From: DASTHS01 sp035718085
Lineage (GTDB): Bacteria; Actinomycetota; Acidimicrobiia; Acidimicrobiales; Palsa-688
NCBI GenBank assembly: GCA_035718085.1
Contig: DASTHS010000219.1
Location: 1 to 15,561 of the forward strand
Direction: 5' to 3'
DNA: 15,561 nucleotides
A model generated the notes under the pieces. That model was not told where the DNA came from and did no database searches. It was given only the letters and a program-made list of their open reading frames with translations. Shown one piece after another: positions 8,066-14,814 of the stretch (positions are counted from its first letter, which is position 1; the number at the start of each line of letters is the position of its first letter). A program made the position numbers and the translations under genes.

Positions 8066-8940
8066 CACGGGGCACCGGCCCGGGTCAGCAACCGCACCAG
8101 GTGGCGGCCGGTGCGCGTGGCGGTCGGGCGGGGGGAGCGGGTGAGGGGATCGCACCCCGAGGCGACCAGCGCGTCGAGGGCGGCGTGGCCGCCGGCCACG
8201 AACCCGGCGACGGCGAGGCGCGGCCGCCCGGTCAGGCTGGCCACGAGCGGTTCACCGCTGCGCAGCAGGCGTCGGGCCCGGTCGACCTCGAACGCGAGCA
8301 GCGCCCGGGTGGCCGTCGTCGCCGGGCGACCGGCCAGCAGGTCGTCGGCACCCACGCCGAAGCGCATCCGGTCGTCGGCGGGCAGGTAGACGCGCCCCGC
8401 CGCCCGGTCTTCGGCCACGTCCTGCCAGTGCTCGGCCAGCTGCAAGGCGGCGCACACGGCGTCGCTCCACGCCACCCGCTCGTCGGTGGCGGCGCGGAAC
8501 GCTGCGAGCACCAGCCTGCCCACCGGGGCCGCGCTCAGCCGGCAGTAGGCGAGGAGCTCATCGACGTTTGCGACGTCGACGGGCTGCTGATCGCGCCGGT
8601 TGGCCTCGATCAGATCGAGGAGGGGGGCGGGGTCGGCCCGCAGCGTCAGCACCGCAGCGGTGGCCGGCCCGACCAGGGGATGGGTGTCGGCCGCGCCGGC
8701 CAGCCCCCGGCGCACGTCGCGCTCCAGCCAGTCGAGCGCCCCGAGGCGGTCGCCGGCGTAGGCGTCACCGATCTGGTCGACGAAGCGGGCGTAGCCGTAG
8801 AACGCCAGCAGGTGCCGGCGCGCCGTCGCCGGCAACAGCCGCGACGCCACGGTGAAGTTCTCGCCGCGAGCGCGTCCGAGCACCGCAGCGACGCCGGGAA
8901 GCCCCGGCGGTGTCCCCGCTGTCGCCTCGGTCGCGGTCAC
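8062..8940 (-). CDS. hpnC: Hydroxysqualene synthase HpnC
   Basis: HpnC converts presqualene diphosphate to hydroxysqualene and is the first gene of the hopanoid operon. The first DxxxD motif is FVDQIGD (D55 to D59) after LLAFYGYAR. The second is WQDVAED (D174 to D178) in EHWQDVAEDRAAGRVYLP; the EHWQD variant distinguishes HpnC from HpnD. I chose the GTG at 8940 (MTATEATAG, 292 residues) because GGAGGAG lies 11 bases upstream. In-frame TTG at 8979 would add 13 residues but has no ribosome site and lies on the probable promoter. The stop overlaps the hpnD start by GTGA. Confidence 0.93.
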   Translation of the reverse strand: MTATEATAGTPPGLPGVAAVLGRARGENFTVASRLLPATARRHLLAFYGYARFVDQIGDAYAGDRLGALDWLERDVRRGLAGAADTHPLVGPATAAVLTLRADPAPLLDLIEANRRDQQPVDVANVDELLAYCRLSAAPVGRLVLAAFRAATDERVAWSDAVCAALQLAEHWQDVAEDRAAGRVYLPADDRMRFGVGADDLLAGRPATTATRALLAFEVDRARRLLRSGEPLVASLTGRPRLAVAGFVAGGHAALDALVASGCDPLTRSPRPTATRTGRHLVRLLTRAGAPW

Positions 8941-8951
8941 TGCTGCTGCTG

Positions 8952-8958
8952 CTCCTCC
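8952..8958 (-). promoter_or_regulatory. Ribosome binding site of hpnC
   Basis: GGAGGAG is followed by a short CAG repeat and the GTG start. The spacing of 11 bases is a little long but usable. This site decides the hpnC start. Confidence 0.65.
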
Positions 8959-8970
8959 ATGTCGCACTGC

Positions 8971-8999
8971 GACGTACAAGTGCGTGACCGGCCGGTCAC
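8971..8999 (-). promoter_or_regulatory. Probable promoter of the hopanoid operon
   Basis: Reading the minus strand, GTGACC (8999-8994) could be a -35 box. A 17-base spacer follows, then TACGTC (8976-8971) as a -10 box. The predicted start near 8964 would leave a leader of about 24 bases containing the GGAGGAG ribosome site. Neither hexamer is perfect, so the call rests mainly on spacing and on its fit with the operator-like palindrome and the start codon. Confidence 0.4.
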
Positions 9000-9001
9000 G
9001 C
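8982..9001. promoter_or_regulatory. Perfect 20-bp palindrome, putative operator for the hopanoid operon
   Basis: GCGTGACCGGCCGGTCACGC reads identically on both strands. Its core GTGACCGGCCGGTCAC resembles operators of TetR-family repressors, which are often palindromes with GACC/GGTC arms. It overlaps the stop codon of the MerR/TetR-type regulator and covers the -35 and spacer of the likely hpnC promoter. Binding by that regulator is inferred, not shown. Confidence 0.6.
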
Positions 9002-9973
9002 TTGGTTACTTTCTACCCGCTCGGCGCCGTTGGTCGCGCCGTGGTGCACGTCTTTGATCCAGTGGCCGTCGACGCTCCAGCGCAACACCAGGGCGAAGGC
9101 GTCCTGGATCAGGCCCAGCCCCACCGTGGTCGGGTCGTCGCCGGGGCCGGCCGCCGGCTGCCCGGCCGCCGCCGCCAGGGTCATGAGCACCCGTCGGGCC
9201 AACAGCCGGCTGCGCTCGTGGCCCTTGGCGGCCCGGGCCCCGAGCTCGAGCAGGATGGGCATGGCGCGGGCCACCACGGTGGCGAACGCGACCGCCGGTG
9301 ACCCGGGCGGCCCGGTCGGGGCGCCGGCCGCCCCCACGGCGGCGAGGTCGTCGGCAGTGGCGGTGAGCAGCTCCTCGACGACGGCGGTGAACAGCTCCTC
9401 CTTCGAGGAGAAGTGGCGGTAGACGCTGCCCTTGGCGATGCCCGCGTCGGCGGCCACCTCCGCGATGGTCACCTCCCCGTAGCTGCGGGTGCTGAACAGC
9501 CGGGTCGCCGACTCGAGTGCCCGCCGGCGGGCGGTGGCCGCCTCGCAGGCCTCGAGGGCGGCAGCAGCGGCGGCGAGGGCGCGGGCGTCGGCGTCCCCGC
9601 CCGGCGCGTCGTCGGCCCGCCGCCCTCGCTCCGCCGCCTCGACCACCGTGGGGAGCACCTCGGCGATGCGGTCGAGGGGCAAGCCGTGGCTGGTGCGCAG
9701 CCACTTCACCATGCGCAGCGCGTCGACGTGGCCGACGTGGTACGCCATGCGCCCGCCGCGGGCCCCGCGCCCGGCGGCGGGGGTCAGCGGGGGCAGCAGA
9801 CCCGCACGCCGGTAGTGGTGGATCGTGCTGGCGGGCAGCCCGGTGCGGGCCATCACCTCGGTCAGGCTCAGCGCCGGGCCTCCGGGGCCCTCGTCGTGCG
9901 GGAGCCCGTGCTGGACGCCGTCGCCGCCGGCGGGCGCGCCCCGCCGGCCGGTGCCGGCAGGCGAATCGCGCAT
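8996..9973 (-). CDS. Hybrid MerR-TetR transcriptional regulator upstream of the hopanoid operon
   Basis: The 325-residue protein joins two DNA-binding domains. Residues about 36-108 are a MerR-type winged helix-turn-helix: LSLTEVMARTGLPASTIHHY, then RRAGLLPP, and a second half with HVDALRMVKWLRTSHGLPL. Residues about 150-197 are a TetR N-terminal domain: ALESATRLFSTRSYGEVTIA, EVAADAGIAKGSVYRHFSSK and EELFTAVVEELL. A helical ligand-binding region follows to the end. The two parts are joined by an Ala-rich helical linker. The ATG start leaves a Gly/Pro-rich leader of about 35 residues, and no Shine-Dalgarno is clear, so the start is uncertain. The gene ends in the palindrome upstream of hpnC, is divergent from the metallo-hydrolase gene, and plausibly controls the hopanoid operon. 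The ligand is unknown. Confidence 0.88.
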   Translation of the reverse strand: MRDSPAGTGRRGAPAGGDGVQHGLPHDEGPGGPALSLTEVMARTGLPASTIHHYRRAGLLPPLTPAAGRGARGGRMAYHVGHVDALRMVKWLRTSHGLPLDRIAEVLPTVVEAAERGRRADDAPGGDADARALAAAAAALEACEAATARRRALESATRLFSTRSYGEVTIAEVAADAGIAKGSVYRHFSSKEELFTAVVEELLTATADDLAAVGAAGAPTGPPGSPAVAFATVVARAMPILLELGARAAKGHERSRLLARRVLMTLAAAAGQPAAGPGDDPTTVGLGLIQDAFALVLRWSVDGHWIKDVHHGATNGAERVESNQA

Positions 9974-10034
9974 GGCCAAGTGTGCCCGCTCGGCAGCCTC
10001 GGGGCCGTCACCCCCGGGCGTCGATGGTGCGCTG

Positions 10035-10049
10035 CAGGCGCCTAGCCTG
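10035..10049. promoter_or_regulatory. Promoter of the metallo-hydrolase with an overlapping small inverted repeat
   Basis: On the plus strand TAGCCT (10043-10048) is a good TANNNT -10 box. It ends six bases before the GTG start of the metallo-hydrolase, which suggests a leaderless transcript. CAGGC-gccta-GCCTG (10035-10049) is an inverted repeat lying over that box and could be an operator for the divergent regulator. The rest of the 81-base gap (9974-10054) shows no convincing promoter for the regulator itself. Confidence 0.45.
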
Positions 10050-10054
10050 GCCCG

Positions 10055-10771
10055 GTGGCCGACGACCGCCTCTACTTCCGCCAGTGGCTCGCCGGGCGCG
10101 ACTTCGCCGCCGATGACGCCGTCGCCCGCCAGATGGTGAACTTCGCCTACGCCATCGGCGACCGGGCCACCGGCGAGGCGCTGCTGGTCGACCCGGCCTA
10201 CGGCGTCGGCGAGCTGCTCGGCGCCCTGGCGAGCGACGGCATGCGCTGCGCCGGGGCGCTGGTCACCCACCACCACCCCGACCACGTGGGCGGGCGGCTG
10301 GCCGGCTGGGACATCGAGGGGCTGGCCGCCCTGCTCGAACAGGTCGACGTGCCCGTGCACGCCGCCGCCGCCGAGGTGGGCCTGATCGACGCCTGGACCG
10401 GCATCGGCGAGCGGGCCATCGTCGGCCACGACAGCGGTGACCGCATCGCCGTCGGCGCCCTCGAGGTGGAGCTGCTGCACACGCCGGGCCACACCCCGGG
10501 CAGCTGCTGCTTCGCGGTCGACGGCGCCCTGGTCTCCGGCGACACGCTGTTCCTCGAGGGCTGCGGCCGCACCGACCTCCCGGGCGGCGACCCCGGGGCG
10601 CTCTACGACAGCCTCCGCCGGCTGGCCGCCCTGCCCGCATCGACAGTCGTCTTCCCCGGGCACCGCTACTCCGAGGAGGCGGCGGCACCGATGGGGGAGG
10701 TCGCCACCCGCAACGTGGCCATGCGCCCGCTGACCCGGGAGCAGTGGATCGGCCTGTTCGCACCGAGCTAG
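10055..10771 (+). CDS. Metallo-beta-lactamase-fold hydrolase (glyoxalase II / persulfide dioxygenase-like)
   Basis: The 238-residue cytoplasmic protein has the metal-binding set of the fold: HHHPDH (H72, H74, D76, H77), the PGHTPGS loop with H146, SGDTLF with D163, and FPGHRY with H203. The segment EGCGRTDLPGGDP..LYDSL resembles glyoxalase II and ETHE1-type persulfide dioxygenases, whose GCGRTD loop is similar. The substrate cannot be read from sequence. The N-terminus (LYFRQWLAGRDFA, VARQMVNFAYAIGD) matches a family I recall as common in actinobacteria. The GTG start follows a TAGCCT box by six bases, consistent with leaderless translation. The gene is divergent from the MerR-TetR regulator and is the only plus-strand gene here. 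Confidence 0.9.
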   Translation: MADDRLYFRQWLAGRDFAADDAVARQMVNFAYAIGDRATGEALLVDPAYGVGELLGALASDGMRCAGALVTHHHPDHVGGRLAGWDIEGLAALLEQVDVPVHAAAAEVGLIDAWTGIGERAIVGHDSGDRIAVGALEVELLHTPGHTPGSCCFAVDGALVSGDTLFLEGCGRTDLPGGDPGALYDSLRRLAALPASTVVFPGHRYSEEAAAPMGEVATRNVAMRPLTREQWIGLFAPS

Positions 10772-10781
10772 GCCTCCGGGC

Positions 10782-10806
10782 GGCCGCCCTGGCGCCCAGG
10801 GCGGCC
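10782..10806. terminator. Strong hairpin between convergent genes, probable bidirectional terminator
   Basis: GGCCGCCCTGG and CCAGGGCGGCC form a perfect 11-bp stem with the 3-base loop CGC. It starts 11 bases after the metallo-hydrolase stop and sits 22 bases beyond the stop of the convergent BldD-like gene. There is no T-run on either side, as is common for terminators in high-GC actinobacteria. Confidence 0.65.
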
Positions 10807-10828
10807 CCAACGCCGGGCGGCGCCCCCC

Positions 10829-11365
10829 TCAGACCAGGACGCCGAGCTCCTCGAGGCGGTTGCGCATGGCCCCCTCGTCTCGCCCGAACACCCGGGCCAG
10901 CGCCTTGACGTCTTCGGCGCGGATGGTGATGACCCGGCCGTTGAAGTCGCCGCGCTGGATCTGCACCATGCCGATGTAGCGGCGCAGCAGGTCCCGCTCG
11001 GGGGCGACCAGCGCCTCCAGGCGCGTGAGGTCGAGCCGCACCGGCACCGACGCGGCCAGCGGGACCTCGCCATCCGGGTCGTCGCCTCCTCGCAGGGGCC
11101 GCACCTCGGGGCCCGTGCGGGGCAGCAGCTGGTCGACCGGCACCCCGTAGAGGGCCGCAAGTCGTTGCAGGCGCAGCACCGAGATGATCCGCTCGCCGCG
11201 CTCGTAGGCGCCGAGCACGGACGCCTTGAACTCCCGACCGGACTGCTCTTCGACCGCCTGGAGCGACAGGCGCTGCTGGCGGCGGATGTCGCGCAGCCGT
11301 TCGCCCACGGCACGGGCGAACGCCGGGCTCATCTCCTCGGTGACGGCCTCGCTCGTCACGGACAT
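10829..11365 (-). CDS. BldD-like transcriptional regulator with c-di-GMP-binding signature
   Basis: The 178-residue protein follows the layout of Streptomyces BldD (about 167 residues). An N-terminal XRE-type helix-turn-helix spans about 16-82: LRDIRRQQRLSLQAVEEQSG, then SVLGAYERGERIISV and YGVPVDQLLP. A C-terminal domain starts at about 108. That domain contains RGD-FNGRVITI-RAED (R138, D140, R149, D152), which fits exactly the RxD-x8-RxxD signature through which BldD binds a cyclic-di-GMP tetramer and then dimerises on DNA. An Arg/Asp-rich linker of about 20 residues separates the domains. The ATG start has GGAGGGAG six bases upstream; an internal ATG at 11332 would match the Streptomyces N-terminus more closely but has a badly placed ribosome site. 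The gene lies 47 bases downstream of glgX. Its targets here are unknown. Confidence 0.9.
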   Translation of the reverse strand: MSVTSEAVTEEMSPAFARAVGERLRDIRRQQRLSLQAVEEQSGREFKASVLGAYERGERIISVLRLQRLAALYGVPVDQLLPRTGPEVRPLRGGDDPDGEVPLAASVPVRLDLTRLEALVAPERDLLRRYIGMVQIQRGDFNGRVITIRAEDVKALARVFGRDEGAMRNRLEELGVLV

Positions 11366-11386
11366 CCGGCACTCCCTCCGACTGGG

Positions 11387-11402
11387 CTCCCGTCACTGGG
11401 AG
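11387..11402 (-). promoter_or_regulatory. Small inverted repeat in the leader of the BldD-like gene
   Basis: CTCCC-AGTGAC-GGGAG forms a 5-bp stem with a 6-base loop, just downstream of the -10 box and near the predicted transcript start. It could be a short 5' hairpin or an autoregulatory operator. It is short enough to be chance. Confidence 0.3.
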
Positions 11403-11409
11403 TGGTCAA

Positions 11410-11415
11410 AGGCTA
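11410..11415 (-). promoter_or_regulatory. -10 box of the BldD-like gene, overlapping the glgX stop
   Basis: TAGCCT fits the actinobacterial TANNNT -10 consensus, and its TAG is the stop codon of glgX. Transcription would start near 11403, giving a leader of just under 40 bases that contains the GGAGGGAG ribosome site. Confidence 0.45.
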
Positions 11416-13713
11416 CAGGGGGTGGTCGGTTGTGGTCGAGGAACGCGCTGAGTGCTGTTGGAAGACCACGAAGTGGTGACCAGTCAGGGGCACGGCGGCG
11501 CCGGGCGCCAGCAGCACGGGCCGGCGGCGGTCGACGCGCACGTCGTCGGCGGTGTCGAGCACGGCCGACCAGGCCGCGCCCCACTGCGGAGGCGGCAGCA
11601 CGAAGGTCTGGGCGTTGTCCCAGCTGTTGAAGGCGAGGAAGAACGTGTCGTCGTGCACGGGCCGGCCGTAGCGGTCGGGTTCGGCGATCGCCTGACCGTT
11701 CAGCCACACCCCGAGCGACTTGGCGTAGCCGACCTCCCAGTCGGCCTGGTCCATCTCGTGCCCGTCGGGCCGGAACCAGGCGATGTCGACCGGGGGCGGC
11801 GCCGCCGGGGCCGCTGCTGGTGCCGCCGCCGCTGACGGCGCCGGCGGGGCGTCGACGGCCGTGGCCGCCCCCCGAGCGGCGCCGGGGCTGGCGCCGGCCG
11901 TCGATGGGGCCGCAGCCGCCGTCGGTGCCCCCGGGAGGCCGGCGTCGCTGGTCGAGGGGCGTCCCTTGAAGAACCGGCGCCGGCGGAACACCGGGTGGGC
12001 GGCCCGGAAGCGCACCAGGGCCGCGGTCCACTCCAGGAAGTCGGCGTCGATGTGGGCCCAGTCGTACCAGGAGAGCGGCCCGTCCTGGCAGTAGGCGTTG
12101 TTGTTGCCCTGCTGGGTGCGACCGAGCTCGTCACCGCCGAGCAGCATGGGCACACCCTGCGACAGCATCAGGGTGGCCAGCAGGTTGCGGCGCTGCCGGT
12201 CGCGCAGCTCGAGCACCTCGACGTCGTCGGTGGGGCCCTCGACGCCGCAGTTCCACGACCGGTTGTCGTCGCTGCCGTCGCGGCCGCCCTCGCCGTTGGC
12301 GTCGTTGTGCTTGCGGTTGTGGGCGACCAGGTCGGCGAGGGTGAACCCATCGTGGCAGGTGACGAAGTTGATCGACGCGAACGGCCGTCGCCCGGTGGTC
12401 TCGTAGAGGTCGCTCGACCCGGTGAGCCGCTCGGCCAGCTCGCCGATGGCGGTGCCCGCCTCCCGCCAGTAGTCGCGGACCGAGTCGCGGTACTTGCCGT
12501 TCCACTCCGACCACAGGGGGGGGAAGTTGCCGACCTGGTAGCCCCCGTCGCCGACGTCCCACGGCTCCGCGATGAGCTTCACCTGGCTGATGATCGGATC
12601 CTGCTGGATCAGGTCGAAGAACGCCGAGAGGCGGTCGACCTCGTGGAACTGGCGGGCGAGGGTCGCCGCCAGGTCGAAGCGGAAGCCGTCCACGTGCATG
12701 TCGAGCACCCAGTAGCGCAACGAGTCCATGAGCAGCTGCAGGACGTGCGGGTTCCGCATGTTGAGGGTGTTGCCCGTGCCGGTGGTGTCGCTGTACCAGC
12801 GAGGCTGGCCCTCGTCGAGCCGGTAGTAGCTGCGGTTGTCGATGCCCCGCATCGCCAGGGTGGGCCCCAGGTGGTTGCCCTCGGCGGTGTGGTTGTAGAC
12901 GACGTCGAGGATCACCTCGATGCCGGCGTCGTGGAGGGTGCGCACCATCGCCTTGAACTCGTTGACCACGCGATGACCGCGCCGGGACGCGTAGCCGTTG
13001 TGGGGGGCGAGGAAGGCGATGGAGTTGTAGCCCCAGTAGTTGCGCAACCCGAGCTCGGCCAGCCGGTGGTCGTGCACGAACTGGTGCACCGGCATGAGCT
13101 CGACCGCCGTGACCCCCAGGCGCAGCAGGTGGTCGATGACGGCGGGGTGGGCCACACCGGCGTAGGTGCCGCGCAGCGCCGGCGGGACCTCGGGGTGGCG
13201 CATGGTCAGGCCCTTGACGTGGGTCTCGTAGATGACCGTCTCGTGCCAGGGCCGGTGCGGCGGCCGGTCGTGGCCCCAGTCGAAGGCGGGGTCGACGACG
13301 ATCGCCTTCATCATCGAGGGGCCCGAGTCGCTGCTGTCGACCTGGAGGTCGTCACCGCCGAGGGGGTACCCGAAGGGCGCCTGCCCCCAGGTGACCTCGC
13401 CCTCGACGGCCTTGGCGTAGGGGTCGAGCAGCAGCTTGGCCGGGTTGCAGCGCAGGCCGGCGGTCGGGTCGAAGGGGCCGTGCACCCGGTAGCCGTAGAG
13501 CTGGCCGGGCTCGACCCCCTCGAGGTAGCCGTGCCAGTTGTAGGCGTCGACCTCGGTCAGCTCGAGGCGCTCCTCGCTGCCCCGATCGTCGAAGAGGCAC
13601 AGCTCGACGCGCTCCGCGACGTTGGAGAACACCGAGAAGTTCGTGCCGAGGCCGTCGTAGGTGGCGCCCATCGGGAACGGGTCGCCGGGGGAGAGCTGGC
13701 GGGGCACGGTCAC
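11413..13713 (-). CDS. glgX: Glycogen debranching enzyme GlgX (isoamylase-type, GH13)
   Basis: GlgX hydrolyses alpha-1,6 branches of glycogen or limit dextrins in the cytoplasm. The 766-residue protein has an N-terminal CBM48 domain (GATYDGLGTNFSVFS) and a GH13 barrel. The barrel carries all four conserved regions: DVVYNH (270-275), GFRFDLA with nucleophile D347, LIAEPWD with acid E383, and FVTCHDGF with H454-D455. The C-terminal part resumes at VDIAWFRPDGHEM, as in other GlgX proteins. An Ala/Pro-rich stretch of about 55 residues interrupts the family sequence at about 587-641. GTG at 13713 is the first start. A TAGGGT box only three bases upstream makes the second GTG (13707) a plausible leaderless start. 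No Shine-Dalgarno is seen. The related name treX applies if it serves trehalose synthesis; no treY or treZ is in view. Confidence 0.95.
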   Translation of the reverse strand: MTVPRQLSPGDPFPMGATYDGLGTNFSVFSNVAERVELCLFDDRGSEERLELTEVDAYNWHGYLEGVEPGQLYGYRVHGPFDPTAGLRCNPAKLLLDPYAKAVEGEVTWGQAPFGYPLGGDDLQVDSSDSGPSMMKAIVVDPAFDWGHDRPPHRPWHETVIYETHVKGLTMRHPEVPPALRGTYAGVAHPAVIDHLLRLGVTAVELMPVHQFVHDHRLAELGLRNYWGYNSIAFLAPHNGYASRRGHRVVNEFKAMVRTLHDAGIEVILDVVYNHTAEGNHLGPTLAMRGIDNRSYYRLDEGQPRWYSDTTGTGNTLNMRNPHVLQLLMDSLRYWVLDMHVDGFRFDLAATLARQFHEVDRLSAFFDLIQQDPIISQVKLIAEPWDVGDGGYQVGNFPPLWSEWNGKYRDSVRDYWREAGTAIGELAERLTGSSDLYETTGRRPFASINFVTCHDGFTLADLVAHNRKHNDANGEGGRDGSDDNRSWNCGVEGPTDDVEVLELRDRQRRNLLATLMLSQGVPMLLGGDELGRTQQGNNNAYCQDGPLSWYDWAHIDADFLEWTAALVRFRAAHPVFRRRRFFKGRPSTSDAGLPGAPTAAAAPSTAGASPGAARGAATAVDAPPAPSAAAAPAAAPAAPPPVDIAWFRPDGHEMDQADWEVGYAKSLGVWLNGQAIAEPDRYGRPVHDDTFFLAFNSWDNAQTFVLPPPQWGAAWSAVLDTADDVRVDRRRPVLLAPGAAVPLTGHHFVVFQQHSARSSTTTDHPL
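11791..11955 (-). other. Ala/Pro-rich low-complexity insert inside glgX
   Basis: This stretch encodes about 55 residues made mostly of Ala, Pro, Gly, Ser and Thr (for example PSAAAAPAAAPAAPPP). It lies between RRRRFFKGRP and VDIAWFRPDG, which are nearly adjacent in ordinary GlgX proteins. The frame is intact on both sides. It is probably a disordered linker at the surface between barrel and C-terminal domain, perhaps grown by replication slippage. Confidence 0.75.
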
Positions 13714-13716
13714 GGG

Positions 13717-13722
13717 ACCCTA
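13717..13722 (-). promoter_or_regulatory. Possible -10 box of glgX
   Basis: TAGGGT (TANNNT type) lies in the 19-base gap after the transporter stop. It ends three bases before the first GTG and nine before the second. The spacing suits a leaderless transcript beginning at or near the second GTG. Confidence 0.4.
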
Positions 13723-13732
13723 TCGGCCGGGG

Positions 13733-14794
13733 TCACCCCCACCAGAACCCGGCGACCACGATGACGTACAGGCCGACGAGGGCGACCCCTTCGATCCAGG
13801 TGTACTCGCCGTCGTAGACCGCAGCGAGCACCACCACGGCGGAGATGGCGAGGGCGGCGATGAGCAGCGGCGACCAGACGAGGGTGAGCGTGGCGCCGAC
13901 GAGCGGGCTGGCGAGCACCAGCACCGGCACCAGCAGCAGCGCCACCTGCAGGGGGCTGTTGAGGGTCGTCGAGATGGCGAACTCGGGCTTGGCCCGCAGG
14001 GCGAACCTGATGCCGACGGCGTGCTCGACGGCGTTGGACGCAATGGCGACGATCACCAGGCCGGTGAACTCCTCGGAGATGCCGAGGCTGTGGGTGGCCG
14101 GCACCAGCGCACCGACGAACCAGTCGGAGACGACCGCCGACCCGGCGCTGGCGGCCACCAGCACCGCGAGCGAGAGCCGGAGGGGCCAGGCGCGCATCGC
14201 GCTCGGCTGGTGGGCCCCGTTGCGACGGAGGGAGAACGGGATGGTTGCGGCGTACACGGCCAGGAGGGCGGCGGCGCACACGTCCGACAGCACCGTCGTG
14301 TGGGCCGCGGCGGGCGTGTCGAGGCGCGCCGCCAAGGTGGGCACCAGCAGGGCGGCGACCGCCAGCAGCAGCAGCGAGGCGTTCAGCCGGGGCTCTTCGG
14401 GGTCGAAGCGCTGCCGGCCGTGCCGGAGGCCGCCGGCGACGAACGCCATGCCGAGCACGAGCAGGGCGTTGCCGAGGATGCTGCCCGCCAGCGACGCTTG
14501 GACCACCCGCGTGAGCCCGTCGTGCAGGGCGAACAGCCCGACGAACAGCTCGGGCAGGTTGCCGAGCGTCGACTGCAGCAGGCCTGTCGCCGACGGGCCG
14601 AGCCGTTCGCCCACCTGCTCGATGGCCTGGCCGACCGCGGCGGCGAGCGCGGCGAGCGCCAGCCCGGCCACGACGAAGCGCGGCACCTCGCCCGCGCCGA
14701 GCAGCTCGCTGAGGGCGGTCACCGCGAACAGGGCGGTGGCGACCCCCATGGTGATGCGCTCGGAGCGCGACGGGGCCACCGTCGACGCGCTCAC
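13733..14794 (-). CDS. Ca2+/H+ exchanger (CAX)-type cation antiporter
   Basis: This 353-residue membrane protein appears to have about ten or eleven helices arranged as two inverted halves, as in the Ca2+/cation antiporter superfamily. Repeat alpha-1 contains STLGNLPELFVGLFAL (E82) followed by SLAGSILGNALLVLG. Repeat alpha-2 contains VIVAIASNAVEHAVG (E257) followed by STTLNSPLQVALLL. The paired GNxPE and SNAVEH motifs are those of CAX proteins, in which the glutamates bind the cation. An acidic-basic loop (RHGRQRFDPEEPR) separates early helices. The probable role is Ca2+ efflux driven by protons. The GTG start lies 20 bases after the preceding gene's stop with no clear ribosome site, so the two are probably cotranscribed. 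Ion preference cannot be read from sequence. Confidence 0.9.
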   Translation of the reverse strand: MSASTVAPSRSERITMGVATALFAVTALSELLGAGEVPRFVVAGLALAALAAAVGQAIEQVGERLGPSATGLLQSTLGNLPELFVGLFALHDGLTRVVQASLAGSILGNALLVLGMAFVAGGLRHGRQRFDPEEPRLNASLLLLAVAALLVPTLAARLDTPAAAHTTVLSDVCAAALLAVYAATIPFSLRRNGAHQPSAMRAWPLRLSLAVLVAASAGSAVVSDWFVGALVPATHSLGISEEFTGLVIVAIASNAVEHAVGIRFALRAKPEFAISTTLNSPLQVALLLVPVLVLASPLVGATLTLVWSPLLIAALAISAVVVLAAVYDGEYTWIEGVALVGLYVIVVAGFWWG

Positions 14795-14814
14795 GGGGGG
14801 AGGGTCGGTGCCGC

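Noticed and set aside
7205..8940. hpnC and hpnD as carotenoid phytoene synthases
   Set aside because: They are paired with hpnE and shc, and the EHWQDVAED and QLTNILRDVVED signatures match HpnC and HpnD. No carotenoid desaturase or cyclase is nearby.
8941..8954. CAG/CTG triplet run before hpnC as a repeat or phase-variation element
   Set aside because: There are only about four and a half units, which is common in high-GC DNA. It merely forms the spacer between ribosome site and start.
8996..10810. 604-codon version of the MerR-TetR regulator
   Set aside because: The extension runs antisense through the metallo-hydrolase gene and its terminator and carries no motif. The ATG at 9973 is the sensible start.
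11995..13764. A 589-codon plus-strand open frame opposite glgX
   Set aside because: It is an antisense shadow of glgX, rich in Val, Gly and Glu with no recognisable domain, while the minus strand shows all GH13 motifs.
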